In this document: positions 17,126 through 25,882 of the stretch, in pieces
How the letters are laid out: each line of letters begins with the position of its first letter
Position numbering within the stretch: the first letter of the stretch is position 1
From: Helicobacter pylori
GTDB taxonomy: Bacteria; Campylobacterota; Campylobacteria; Campylobacterales; Helicobacteraceae
NCBI RefSeq assembly: GCF_016748675.1
Contig: NZ_CP051534.1
Location: 1,550,001 to 1,614,000, forward strand
DNA length: 64,000 bases
Direction: 5' to 3'
Notes under the pieces: generated by a model
Seen by the model: the letters and a program-made list of their open reading frames with translations, nothing else
Databases searched by the model: none
What the model was told of the DNA's origin: nothing
Translations under genes and position numbers: made by a program

Positions 17126-18360
17126 CTAACACCCCCTTGTTTCTTGCTCTCAGCGATAGTGATAATGGGCAACACCACAAAGAAAAGGGCTAAAAAAGTG
17201 ATTGAACCCACTAAGCCAATGTATTTACCGATCCCAAGCGGAGGCAATTTACCATAGATCGTTAAAACAATCATATCAATGATTACAAGCCAAAACCACA
17301 CCATAAAAGCAGGCCGTTTGTGTGCGGGAGCGACGACTGGGCTTCTGTCTAAAAAGGGCAGTAAGAAGAAAATCACTTGCGCCACGCCAAAGGCCATTAG
17401 CCCTAAATCAGCACTAAAGAAAAAGCCCCTTAAGACTTCATAGCTCCATAAGAAATACCATTCAGGGTAAATGTGAGGCGGCGTTTTAAGGCTATTAGCC
17501 CTTTCAAAGTTGATAGGATCCATCGCAAAATCATAGTGGTAACACACCAAGTAAAAGAAAAAGACCATGAACGCACAAACCACAAAAATATCTTTAGACA
17601 AGAATACCGGCCAAAAAGGAATGACTTTAGACTCTTTTTTCTTGCCTTCAATGAATTTCTTTTCTTCCAATTCAAAGTCAATTTCTTCGCCTTCTTGGTT
17701 ATTGACATGCGGGATGCGTAAAGAATAAAAATGCACCCCAACAAGTAGAATGATCGCAATGGGCAGTAAAAACACATGGAGCATGAAAAAACGCGTTAAA
17801 GTGGAATCAGCCACGACATAATTGCCCCTAATCCACTCCACCACATCAGCCCCAATAAAAGGAATGCCTCCAAATAAATTAGTGATAACCGCTGCGGCCC
17901 AATAACTCATCTGCCCCCAAGGTAGCATATACCCGCTAAAGGCTTCCGCGCTAAAGACCACAAACAAAATCATCCCGCTAATCCAAATCATCTCACGACC
18001 CTTTTTGTAAGAGCCATAATAGATGCCAACAAACATGTGGATATAAATGATGACAAAAATCATGCTCGCTGCCGTGGCATGCATGTGGCGCCAAAGCCAG
18101 CCATAAGCCACTTCTTGCATGATGGTGAAATTCACGCTATCAAACGCCATTTTCGCATCAGGCTTGTAATACATGAGCAAGAAAATCCCTGAGACCACAA
18201 GCACGCCAAAAAGGGTCAATAAAATCACCCCCATCGCCCATAAGAAATTAATATTTTTAGGGATCCAATATTCTGTCATTAGCACTTTAACAAGCTTGTT
18301 AGTGCCAAGACGCATGTCCAGCCATTCGCCTAAATTCTTCGCTTTTTTTATCTCTGCCAT
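17122..18360 (-). CDS. petB: Cytochrome bc1 complex, cytochrome b subunit
   Basis: The 412-residue integral membrane protein carries the b haems and both quinone sites of the menaquinol:cytochrome c oxidoreductase. Haem-ligand helices are visible in WRHMHATAASMIFVIIYIHMFVG and MLHVFLLPIAIILLVGVHFYSLRIPHV. The Qo-site PEWY motif appears in YPEWYFLWSYEVLRG. Its length is that of a fused (b6 plus subunit IV) cytochrome b. It follows petA by 10 bases and overlaps petC by 4. Confidence 0.95.
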   Translation of the reverse strand: MAEIKKAKNLGEWLDMRLGTNKLVKVLMTEYWIPKNINFLWAMGVILLTLFGVLVVSGIFLLMYYKPDAKMAFDSVNFTIMQEVAYGWLWRHMHATAASMIFVIIYIHMFVGIYYGSYKKGREMIWISGMILFVVFSAEAFSGYMLPWGQMSYWAAAVITNLFGGIPFIGADVVEWIRGNYVVADSTLTRFFMLHVFLLPIAIILLVGVHFYSLRIPHVNNQEGEEIDFELEEKKFIEGKKKESKVIPFWPVFLSKDIFVVCAFMVFFFYLVCYHYDFAMDPINFERANSLKTPPHIYPEWYFLWSYEVLRGFFFSADLGLMAFGVAQVIFFLLPFLDRSPVVAPAHKRPAFMVWFWLVIIDMIVLTIYGKLPPLGIGKYIGLVGSITFLALFFVVLPIITIAESKKQGGVR

Positions 18361-18370
18361 GGAACTCTCC

Positions 18371-18874
18371 TTACGCTTTAGCCATCATTTTCTTGTATTC
18401 AGCCCCGGCTTCACCAAAAGTGATTTTAGTGCCTTCAATTTTAAAGGGCGGGATATCAAAAGGGCGTGGAGGGGGAGTGCCGGCAATATTCACGCCATCA
18501 GAAGTGAAACGCCCCCCATGGCATGGGCATAAAAAGCCTTTTTCTTCATCTTGATAAGTGGGGATACACCCTAAATGCGTGCAAATTTGAATGGCTGTGG
18601 TAAAAACGCTCTCGCCAATTTTAAAATCGCGCCTTTCATTAAAGCCCTCTTTTTTAGAACGCTTGAGGATATAGACCGGTTTCCCACGCCATTCCACGGT
18701 GGAGAACTGCCCTTCTTGCATGTTCGCCACATCTATGGTCGTAAAACCGGCTGAAACAACGCTTGGAAGCGGATCCCAAGTCTTTTTCATCGCTACCAGA
18801 CTCGCTATAGCCCCTATAGCTGTAACACTAGCAAGGCTCATTCCTAAAAAATCACGCCTTTGAATATCTGCCAT
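18371..18874 (-). CDS. petA: Cytochrome bc1 complex, Rieske iron-sulfur subunit
   Basis: The 167-residue protein has a twin-arginine type N terminus (QRRDFLGM, Arg6-Arg7) and an uncleaved membrane anchor. The [2Fe-2S] ligands are in CTHLGC (Cys98, His100, Cys103) and CPCHGG (Cys116, Cys118, His119). Cys103 and Cys118 form the usual disulfide. It takes electrons from menaquinol and hands them to the c1-type subunit. It is the first gene of petABC, with AAGGAG before the ATG. Confidence 0.96.
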   Translation of the reverse strand: MADIQRRDFLGMSLASVTAIGAIASLVAMKKTWDPLPSVVSAGFTTIDVANMQEGQFSTVEWRGKPVYILKRSKKEGFNERRDFKIGESVFTTAIQICTHLGCIPTYQDEEKGFLCPCHGGRFTSDGVNIAGTPPPRPFDIPPFKIEGTKITFGEAGAEYKKMMAKA

Positions 18875-18933
18875 GATTAAAAAACTCCTTAATGATAATT
18901 ACCTTTTAACGACTAAAGGCCTAGCAAATCCCT

Positions 18934-18941
18934 ATTTTACA
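18934..18941 (-). promoter_or_regulatory. Candidate promoter of petABC
   Basis: TGTAAAAT on the minus strand (TG directly joined to TAAAAT) lies about 60 bases upstream of petA, in the 125-base gap after mfd. Confidence 0.45.
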
Positions 18942-18999
18942 ACAAACTCTCTTAATAATCTTTTTAAAATAACAAAATTGAGGCTAAAATCAAACGCTT

Positions 19000-21900
19000 T
19001 TAACGCCGCTTTAAAGAAATTTGAGCGCGCAAATGTTTCAAAAGGGTTTCTAAAATATCGTTATCGTCTTTGCTTGGGGCTTTCAAGCTTTCTTTATGTT
19101 CATCGTTATAAGTAAGGGTGATGTTTTGATTGAAATTAGAAAGTTTAATGATGCCAAGTTGGTTGGCTAGAATTTTAAGCGTAATGATTTGCAAAAATTG
19201 AGCGCTCAAATCGTCTATTTTGCCAAACCTGTCTTCTATTTCTTCATGGATTTGCCCCACCTCATCTACATTTTCACACAAACTCAAACGGCGGTATAAA
19301 TCCAGCCTCAAACTATCGCTTGCAATGAGTTCAGGGTTTAAAAAAGCGCTCACGCCAAGTTGGATTTCTACGCTTTTTTCAAGCCTTTTCTTCCCTCCAC
19401 TCAATTCATAAATCGCGTCTTCAAGCATGCGCGTATAGAGCGCATAACCGATATTTTTAATATGTCCGCTCTGATCTTGCCCAAGCAAATTCCCGCCCCC
19501 CCTGATTTCTAAATCATGATAAGCGATACTCTCCCCGCTGCCTAAATACGAATTTTTTTCTAAAGCGAGCAAGCGTTTTAAAGCCTGTTCGTTCAAACTT
19601 TTTTGATCTTCTATGAGAAAATAACAAAAGCCTTCTTTTTTACCTCTCCCCACACGCCCTCTCAATTGGTGCAAATCAGCCAGCCCGAAATTTTGCGCAT
19701 TATCAATAATAATCGTGTTGGCGTTAGGCAAATGGATCCCTGATTCCACAATAGAAGTGCATAATAAAACCTGATAGTTTCCCTTAGCAAACTCTAGCAT
19801 GATTTCTTCGCTCTTATTAGCGTTAATCTGGGAATGCAAAATGGCGATTTTGAGTTTAGGGATTAAATCTTCTAGCTTGGTTTTGACTTTTGAAATGCTA
19901 GCGATGTGGTTATGGATGTAAAAAATTTGCCCGTTACGGCGTAATTCCCTGTAAATAATCTCTTTTAAGAGCTCGTCATTTTTTTCTTTCAAAAAAGTGC
20001 GGCTGGGCTTTCTGTCTGTGGGCGGGGTTTTTAAAGAGCTAATGCCTTTAATTTGAGAGAGCGCCATGTTTAGAGTGCGCGGGATAGGCGTGGCGGACAT
20101 GCTTAAAAAATGCACGCTTTTGCTCAATTCTTTTAAAGCTTCTTTTTGTTTCACGCCAAATTTATGCTCTTCATCCACCACCACTAAACCCAAGTTTTTA
20201 AATTTCGCGCCTAAAATCGCATGCGTGCCTACAAGAACATCAACTAGCCCTAATTTTACGGCCTTTAAAAGCTTGTTTTTTTCGCTGGTTTTAATATACC
20301 TGTCCAAACGAGCCACTTTAACGCCAAAATTTTCAAAACGCGCCCTTAAAGTCTCAAAATGCTGGTGCGCTAATAAAGTAGTAGGCACGACTAGTGCGCT
20401 TTGAAAGCCGTTCAAAAACGCGCAAAAAATCGCATGCATCGCCACTTCCGTTTTCCCAAAACCCACATCCCCATTCAACAATCTGTCCATCACTCTCTTA
20501 GAGCTTAAATCCTTTGAAATTTCAGCGATGGCTTTTTCTTGATCGCTAGTGTATTCAAACCCCGCATGCGATTTAAAGACTTCCAACTCCGCTAAATGCG
20601 TGTCCATCTTTTTACCCAAGATCAAATTGCGTTCGGCCGCTAGTTCAATGATCTTGCTAGCAATCTCTAAAAGATTAGTCCTGACTTTAGCTTTTAATTT
20701 GAGAAAGCTCCCTTTCCCTAGCCGGTCTTTAGCTGGCACGCTATCGCTTTGCGCCACATAGCGAGCGATGAGATGCAAATTTTCTACTGGCAACAGCAGT
20801 TTGTCTTCGCCCAAATAAGCGATTTCTAAAAAATCCCTCTTGCTCCCTAAAACGCTGTGCTGGACTAATTGAGAAAACACGCCCACCCCATAATCATCAT
20901 GCACCACCCATTCGCCCGGATTCAACTCGTTCAAAGCGAGCTTGGATTTTCTATGCTTTTTCTTCCTTTCAAAGGAATTGAGCGAGATAAAAATCCTATC
21001 AGGGGTTTTAAAATTTAACACAAAGGGGGCGATCACGCATTCCATGTTGCCTGCATCAAGCACGCTTATCGTGTTGTCTAAAATCGTTTTATTAGGGGCT
21101 AGGAGCGTGATTTTATGATTTGAATGCAAAGCGATAAAGCCTTCTAGGGCATGCGCATGGATTTCTAAATCTTCATAACCTTGCGCGTTTTCTAAAACCT
21201 TTAAAAATTTGAAACGCTCACAATCCAATTCGTTTAAGCTCGCTAATTCTTGAATTTCTTCTAAAGCTTTAGGGCTTATAACGCTTTTATAAACGCTTAG
21301 CAAGTCTTGCGCTTTTTCTCCTAAAAACCACAAACCAAAACTGGTTAAATCTTTAGAAAAGCTATTTAAGGGGCTTTGCTCCACTTTTGTTTTCAGATCC
21401 TTATAAGATGGTTCGTCCAAACTAAAAAGCGTGGGGGGGATTTCAATTTCTAACAAATCTTCTTTGAGACTCATTTGAGTGGTGGGATCCAATTCCTTAA
21501 TGCTCTCACACTCCGTGTCAAAAAAACTCAAGCGATACGCCTTAGAATTAGGTATATAAATATCCACAATATCCCCCCTAAAGCTCGCTTCGCCTTCCAC
21601 TTCCACTAAGTCTAAAATTTCATAACCATAATAAAAGAGCTTGTCTTTCAAATCCTTAAGGTTATATTTTTCTAAAAGAGTGATTTTAAAGCTCTCTAAA
21701 AGTTCTTTTTTGGGTAAAGGGTGCAATAACGCGCTAATAGGGGCAATGATGATAACTTCTTGCTTGTTTTCTAAGGCCTGATAAAACTCCCTCAAATCCC
21801 CTAAAAGCTGTAAAAATTCTTCAAAAAACGAACGCAAATCGTCGTTTTTTTTAGCCCTAAACTCTGGGAAAAGAACGGCTTTAATATTTGGCTTAAAATA

Positions 21901-22005
21901 GCTTATGACTTCTTTAGCGAGCTTGGATTCTTTAAAATCCTTACAAGCGAGTATTTGATAATCAAAGCCTTCACTTAAGGCTTTATAAAGGCTAGATTGG
22001 ATCAT
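19000..22005 (-). CDS. mfd: Transcription-repair coupling factor
   Basis: Mfd removes RNA polymerase stalled at lesions and recruits UvrA; it also promotes recombination. The 1001-residue protein has a UvrB-like N-terminal part, an RNA polymerase-interacting domain (LNPGEWVVHDDYGVGVF) near residue 360, Walker A LLNGDVGFGKTEVAM near 510, a DEEH box (VVDEEHKFGVKQ) near 611, the motif SMSATPIPRTLNMA, and motif VI DLHQLRGRVGRGKKEG. It is about 150 residues shorter than E. coli Mfd, which is normal in this group. It is the last gene of the yajC-to-mfd run, 3 bases after ccmA. Confidence 0.96.
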   Translation of the reverse strand: MIQSSLYKALSEGFDYQILACKDFKESKLAKEVISYFKPNIKAVLFPEFRAKKNDDLRSFFEEFLQLLGDLREFYQALENKQEVIIIAPISALLHPLPKKELLESFKITLLEKYNLKDLKDKLFYYGYEILDLVEVEGEASFRGDIVDIYIPNSKAYRLSFFDTECESIKELDPTTQMSLKEDLLEIEIPPTLFSLDEPSYKDLKTKVEQSPLNSFSKDLTSFGLWFLGEKAQDLLSVYKSVISPKALEEIQELASLNELDCERFKFLKVLENAQGYEDLEIHAHALEGFIALHSNHKITLLAPNKTILDNTISVLDAGNMECVIAPFVLNFKTPDRIFISLNSFERKKKHRKSKLALNELNPGEWVVHDDYGVGVFSQLVQHSVLGSKRDFLEIAYLGEDKLLLPVENLHLIARYVAQSDSVPAKDRLGKGSFLKLKAKVRTNLLEIASKIIELAAERNLILGKKMDTHLAELEVFKSHAGFEYTSDQEKAIAEISKDLSSKRVMDRLLNGDVGFGKTEVAMHAIFCAFLNGFQSALVVPTTLLAHQHFETLRARFENFGVKVARLDRYIKTSEKNKLLKAVKLGLVDVLVGTHAILGAKFKNLGLVVVDEEHKFGVKQKEALKELSKSVHFLSMSATPIPRTLNMALSQIKGISSLKTPPTDRKPSRTFLKEKNDELLKEIIYRELRRNGQIFYIHNHIASISKVKTKLEDLIPKLKIAILHSQINANKSEEIMLEFAKGNYQVLLCTSIVESGIHLPNANTIIIDNAQNFGLADLHQLRGRVGRGKKEGFCYFLIEDQKSLNEQALKRLLALEKNSYLGSGESIAYHDLEIRGGGNLLGQDQSGHIKNIGYALYTRMLEDAIYELSGGKKRLEKSVEIQLGVSAFLNPELIASDSLRLDLYRRLSLCENVDEVGQIHEEIEDRFGKIDDLSAQFLQIITLKILANQLGIIKLSNFNQNITLTYNDEHKESLKAPSKDDNDILETLLKHLRAQISLKRR

Positions 22006-22008
22006 TCC

Positions 22009-22419
22009 CTATTTATTTTCAATTTTCTTTTCTTGCTCATTGATCAACAACGCCCCCCCTTGAAGATTCTTAGGGCGAGTTTCCCCAATCAAAATCCCTT
22101 TCCTTTCCACCACAAGCTCTTGGCTAGAGATCTTACCATCAAGGCGCCCTAAAGGCATGATTTCTACCACTTCCGCTTCCACCGTGCCAGTGAACTTGCC
22201 ATTGACCACTAATTTATTAGCGAAAATCTCACCCACTACCGAGCCGGTTTGCCCGATCACTACCGTGCTTTTAGAATGCACCACCCCTTCTAATTCGCCA
22301 TCCACATGCAAATGATAATCCAGATGAAGCTCACCCTTTATTTTTGTGCCTTGAGCGATGATAGTCGCTGGTCCTGTTTTTGCATTAGCCGATTTATTAT
22401 TGTTATCAAAGATTGCCAT
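22009..22419 (-). CDS. ccmA: Bactofilin CcmA (helical cell shape)
   Basis: Bactofilins form cytoskeletal filaments; CcmA is needed for the helical shape of H. pylori. The 136-residue protein is a bactofilin beta-helix: repeated short strands such as IKGELHLDYHLHVDGELEGVV, TVVIGQTGSVVGEI and LVVNGKFTGTVEAEVVEI, with a charged tail (INEQEKKIENK). The ATG lies 82 bases inside the 3' end of csd1. It has its own strong ribosome binding site (AAAGGAG, 6 bases before ATG), which supports this start. Confidence 0.95.
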   Translation of the reverse strand: MAIFDNNNKSANAKTGPATIIAQGTKIKGELHLDYHLHVDGELEGVVHSKSTVVIGQTGSVVGEIFANKLVVNGKFTGTVEAEVVEIMPLGRLDGKISSQELVVERKGILIGETRPKNLQGGALLINEQEKKIENK

Positions 22420-23279
22420 CTGATGCTCCTTTCTTTATTAAAAACTTCTTCAAAATTTTTCATGTTCCATTTGGTGAAACTCATGGGGTTTATGGGCTGA
22501 TTTAAAAACCGCACTTCATAATGCAAATGCGGCCCTGTACTCATTCCTGTATTACCACTATACCCAATCAACTGCCCTTTTTTGACAAATTCGCCCGTTT
22601 TTACGACGATTTTATTCAAATGGGCGTAGTAGGTTTTAAAACCAAAAGGGTGGAAAACTTTAATCAAATTCCCATACCCCCCATTCCACCCTTTGCTCGC
22701 TAACCCCACTACCCCGCTCGCGCTCGCATACACAGGGGTGTTAATAGCGGTGCTCAAGTCAAGCCCGGTATGGTTGTGCAACACATGCAAAATAGGGTGG
22801 ATTCTTTTATTAAAGGCGGCTGAAACGCGCCGATAGGATTCTAGCGGGTAGTCATTGGGGATAAGGCGCATGATAAAGCTTTTTTGAAGCCCGGTAATCC
22901 CAGCGACATCCAAGCGGCTGGAAAAATTACCCTCTTCTTTTTCTTCTTCAGGCCTATTCACTCCCACCACTTCTTCTAAATCGTTGATGCGCTCCCCTGA
23001 AAGTTGCAAATCGTCTAAAAATTCATCCATTTGCAAGGAAAGCTTTTCATTAGTCTCTTTTTTTTTCTCAAATTCCTTAGTGATTAAGGCATGCTGCTTG
23101 TCAATGTTTTTAATCTCTTTATTTAAAACTAGTAGCGAAATGCCTAAAAACAATAAAGATCCCACAACGCTCAACAGCGCATACAAGCCAATTTGACGGA
23201 ATAAGATATGCACATTAATATAACGGCTCCCTTTAGAGTCCGTAACCATCACAATCAAACGCCTGTCTAAAAACACCAA
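22338..23279 (-). CDS. csd1: Cell-shape endopeptidase Csd1 (M23/LytM family)
   Basis: Csd1 is a periplasmic DD-endopeptidase that trims peptidoglycan crosslinks to create helical twist. The 313-residue protein has an N-terminal transmembrane helix (about 28-52), a coiled coil (about 55-105) and a complete LytM zinc site: His170-x-x-x-Asp174 (HTGLD), His220 and His251-x-His253 (HLHYEVRF). MVTDSK at residue 11 is an alternative start. It lies 5 bases after csd2 and overlaps ccmA by 82 bases. Known genetics: Csd1 acts with Csd2 and CcmA. Confidence 0.95.
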   Translation of the reverse strand: MVFLDRRLIVMVTDSKGSRYINVHILFRQIGLYALLSVVGSLLFLGISLLVLNKEIKNIDKQHALITKEFEKKKETNEKLSLQMDEFLDDLQLSGERINDLEEVVGVNRPEEEKEEGNFSSRLDVAGITGLQKSFIMRLIPNDYPLESYRRVSAAFNKRIHPILHVLHNHTGLDLSTAINTPVYASASGVVGLASKGWNGGYGNLIKVFHPFGFKTYYAHLNKIVVKTGEFVKKGQLIGYSGNTGMSTGPHLHYEVRFLNQPINPMSFTKWNMKNFEEVFNKERSIRWQSLITIINRLMQKQDQRLSSLKAQK

Positions 23280-23284
23280 AATCC

Positions 23285-24214
23285 TTACTGGTTTATGAGC
23301 GCGTCTTTATCCACATGCTCTTGGAGCTGGACAATGTCTTCTAAAACCCAAAACAAATTCTTCCATTCAATAAATTTATTTTCTTCTAAAGCGCTTTGGA
23401 AATGATCCAAATCCCATGCCAGAAATTTTTCTGCGTCTAAAATTTTACCCAAAAAGCGCACTTCATAATGCAATTTTTCGCCGCCGCTATTACCGCTCTT
23501 CCCGCTATAGCCAACCAACTGCCCTTTTTGGATAAAGCTTTTGGGCTGCACATTGACATGATCTAAATGCGTGTAAATGGAGCTAAAACCAAACGCATGT
23601 TCAATGCGCACCAAGTTCCCATACCCCACATTAGAATTGGTTTTCACAAAATCCACAATCCCATCAGCGCTCGCATAAATAGGCGTATTTAATGGCGCGA
23701 TAAAATCAATCCCGGATTCAACGCCTTTAATTTTTTTAATGGGGTGGTTCCTTTCTTTGGTGGGTTTGATAGCGCTATAAGTTTTTAGGGGCATGCCATT
23801 AGGAATGAGCATGAGTGCTAAATGTTTTTGAGCCAAATTCAAATTTTCTAAATCCACTTCATCATAAAGATGCACGCCCCCATTAGCCCCTCTTTTGACT
23901 TCAATCAAGGATTCCAACCCACGGATCTTTTGCCCCACAATAAAGAGCTCTTCTCGCTTGTTTTTAATTTCTTTTGCTAGGGCATAATTTTTTTGATACA
24001 AATCCCCAAAATCCCTTAAAACCGCATTCCTCTCGCTTGTCATCGTATCCATTTTAGCGATTAAAAATTTTAAAAACCCCACGCCAAGCCCCACGATCAA
24101 TAAAAAAATGATAACAGAAATGATGAGGTTGCGTTTTAAATTTTTAGAAAATTTGAGCTGTTTAGAGCCTGATTCATCAATGATGGTGATCACAAGCTGG
24201 TTTTGCGGCATCAA
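23285..24214 (-). CDS. csd2: Cell-shape protein Csd2 (catalytically degenerate M23 homologue)
   Basis: Csd2 is built like Csd1: transmembrane helix (about 29-52), coiled coil and LytM domain. The zinc site is broken. The first His of HxxxD is Glu166 (ESGID, Asp170 kept), and the HxH motif is KLH (Lys247, His249). This agrees with published work in which Csd2 lacks activity and stabilises Csd1 as a heterodimer. The 309-residue length is normal. It overlaps folC by 4 bases. Confidence 0.95.
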   Translation of the reverse strand: MMPQNQLVITIIDESGSKQLKFSKNLKRNLIISVIIFLLIVGLGVGFLKFLIAKMDTMTSERNAVLRDFGDLYQKNYALAKEIKNKREELFIVGQKIRGLESLIEVKRGANGGVHLYDEVDLENLNLAQKHLALMLIPNGMPLKTYSAIKPTKERNHPIKKIKGVESGIDFIAPLNTPIYASADGIVDFVKTNSNVGYGNLVRIEHAFGFSSIYTHLDHVNVQPKSFIQKGQLVGYSGKSGNSGGEKLHYEVRFLGKILDAEKFLAWDLDHFQSALEENKFIEWKNLFWVLEDIVQLQEHVDKDALINQ

Positions 24215-25380
24215 TCCCTCTTCTTTGGATAGCGTTTATAAAAAGCGTTGGCCACTAGAAATGAGCCATACACCAAATAATTTTCATTTTCTTCCAAATC
24301 TTCAAACAAAGCGTGTTCTAGCCCTAAAGTTTCTAAAATCCCTTTAAGCTTTTCTAACTTGATAACCCTTTCTTCATGCAATTCTAAAATCAAAACCTTT
24401 TTAACCACAGGCTTTAAAATTTCTAGCACCAACAAAGCGTCCTTATCTTGATAGCAATTATAAATTAAAATGATTTTAGCGTTAAAAATGCGTTTGATTT
24501 CTTCTTTTAAGGCTTTAGCGCTATGGGGGTTATGCCCCACATCTATTAAGACATTAGGGCTTAAAAGCTCGCAACGGCCGATTAAATTTAGGGGCTTTAG
24601 GTTTTTTAAAACTTCTTGTTTATTGCATGGCAAAAGCGTTTCAAACGCTTTTAGAGCCACTTCTAAATTCATCGCTAAAAAATGGGCTAAATGGTGGCGT
24701 TCAATATAATCCTTGACTCCTTTTGAAATCTCATTTTGAACCACAATCAATTTTGCGTGTTTTTCTTTGGCGATCTTTTGAGCGATATTTAAAACCAGTT
24801 CTTGTTGGGGAGCGATGATATTAAGAGGGCCCATCGCTTTTAATTTAGTAGTCGCAATGCTTTCTAAACTATCCCCTAAAAATTCCTTATGATCATAATC
24901 AATGGGGGTGAAAACGCTTAGGGTTTTTTCTAAAGCGTTCGTGCTGTCAAACTCCCCCCCAAGCCCTGCTTCTAAGACTAGATAATCGCAATCTTTAGCG
25001 AGCATGACGGCTAATAAGGTAGCGTATTCAAAATACGAGCAAGCGCTGCTGAAAGCATGCGATTGCAATTGCTGGTGGGCGTTTTCTAAAACGCTTTCTT
25101 CAACAACAGAGCCATTCACAAAAAAGCGCTCCCTAAATTCAAAAACATGAGGGGAGGTGAAATGCGATACTTTAAAATTTTGATCGGCTAATAAAAGGGT
25201 TAAAAACCGCCCGGTGCTGCCCTTGCCATTAGTCCCTACCACATGAATGACTTTCGCTTGAATCTCAAAAAAAGCGTTCTTAAAATCTTTATAAATTTGA
25301 ATGAAACGGCTAGGATCAAACTTGTGGTATTCCTTAGGCTTTGTTTCTAAAAACGCCTTCAACCCATGACTATTTTTCAT
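24211..25380 (-). CDS. folC: Folylpolyglutamate synthase / dihydrofolate synthase
   Basis: FolC adds glutamate to dihydropteroate and folates. The Mur-ligase fold is shown by the ATP loop VVGTNGKGSTGRFL, the folate/metal segment FTSPHVFEFRERFFVNG, DYLVLEAGLGGEFDSTNAL and DVGHNPHSAKAL. I chose ATG 25380 (389 residues, [10 protein letters not shown]); the frame continues 12 codons upstream but these lie inside lptE. The overlap with lptE is 11 bases. Lengths around 390 are usual for Campylobacterota. Confidence 0.92.
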   Translation of the reverse strand: MKNSHGLKAFLETKPKEYHKFDPSRFIQIYKDFKNAFFEIQAKVIHVVGTNGKGSTGRFLTLLLADQNFKVSHFTSPHVFEFRERFFVNGSVVEESVLENAHQQLQSHAFSSACSYFEYATLLAVMLAKDCDYLVLEAGLGGEFDSTNALEKTLSVFTPIDYDHKEFLGDSLESIATTKLKAMGPLNIIAPQQELVLNIAQKIAKEKHAKLIVVQNEISKGVKDYIERHHLAHFLAMNLEVALKAFETLLPCNKQEVLKNLKPLNLIGRCELLSPNVLIDVGHNPHSAKALKEEIKRIFNAKIILIYNCYQDKDALLVLEILKPVVKKVLILELHEERVIKLEKLKGILETLGLEHALFEDLEENENYLVYGSFLVANAFYKRYPKKRD

Positions 25381-25882
25381 TATTGAATTTCCCCTCATAA
25401 GCGATTTGAGCCACAAATTTAGTCAAAGTTTGCTCCACAGCCTGATTGATAGCGTAATAGCGGTTCTGGAAAGTGTTAAGGGGGTCTTGCAAATTCACGG
25501 CGTAATTATAATACCCGCTATTTTGGAAAGTCTTTTGTGTGCCTCTTTTATTATCATAGGTGTAATTCACAGACACGGTCGCGCGATAGAAAGTCGTAAA
25601 GCCTTCTTTATTTTGCGTGATGCTCGTATCGGTTACATTCGTGATTTCTATGATAATGATAGAATCCGCATCTTTTTCGCTCGCCAGGCGGTTTTGGAAG
25701 CGTTGCACGACTAAACGATTCATCAAATCCTTAAACTCTACAGAGTTTTCAGGGTTAGGCAAATTCACAATGAGTTTCACGTATATGCTATCGCCTAAAG
25801 CGTTTTGAGCGTAAGCGGCGATGGGCTTATACCCACAGCCCTTGAACCAAAACAACAAAATAAAAAAAAGTAAAGCCCTCAT
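25370..25882 (-). CDS. lptE: LPS-assembly lipoprotein LptE-like
   Basis: LptE plugs the LptD barrel and helps insert lipopolysaccharide in the outer membrane. The 170-residue product has a lipoprotein signal with lipobox WFKGC (Cys16). A domain follows with [31 protein letters not shown] and [10 protein letters not shown]-like strands (here [12 protein letters not shown]), as in LptE. Similarity between LptE families is weak, so the call rests on the lipobox, size and synteny with HP1546. It overlaps leuS by 4 bases and folC by 11. Confidence 0.78.
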   Translation of the reverse strand: MRALLFFILLFWFKGCGYKPIAAYAQNALGDSIYVKLIVNLPNPENSVEFKDLMNRLVVQRFQNRLASEKDADSIIIIEITNVTDTSITQNKEGFTTFYRATVSVNYTYDNKRGTQKTFQNSGYYNYAVNLQDPLNTFQNRYYAINQAVEQTLTKFVAQIAYEGKFNNEK

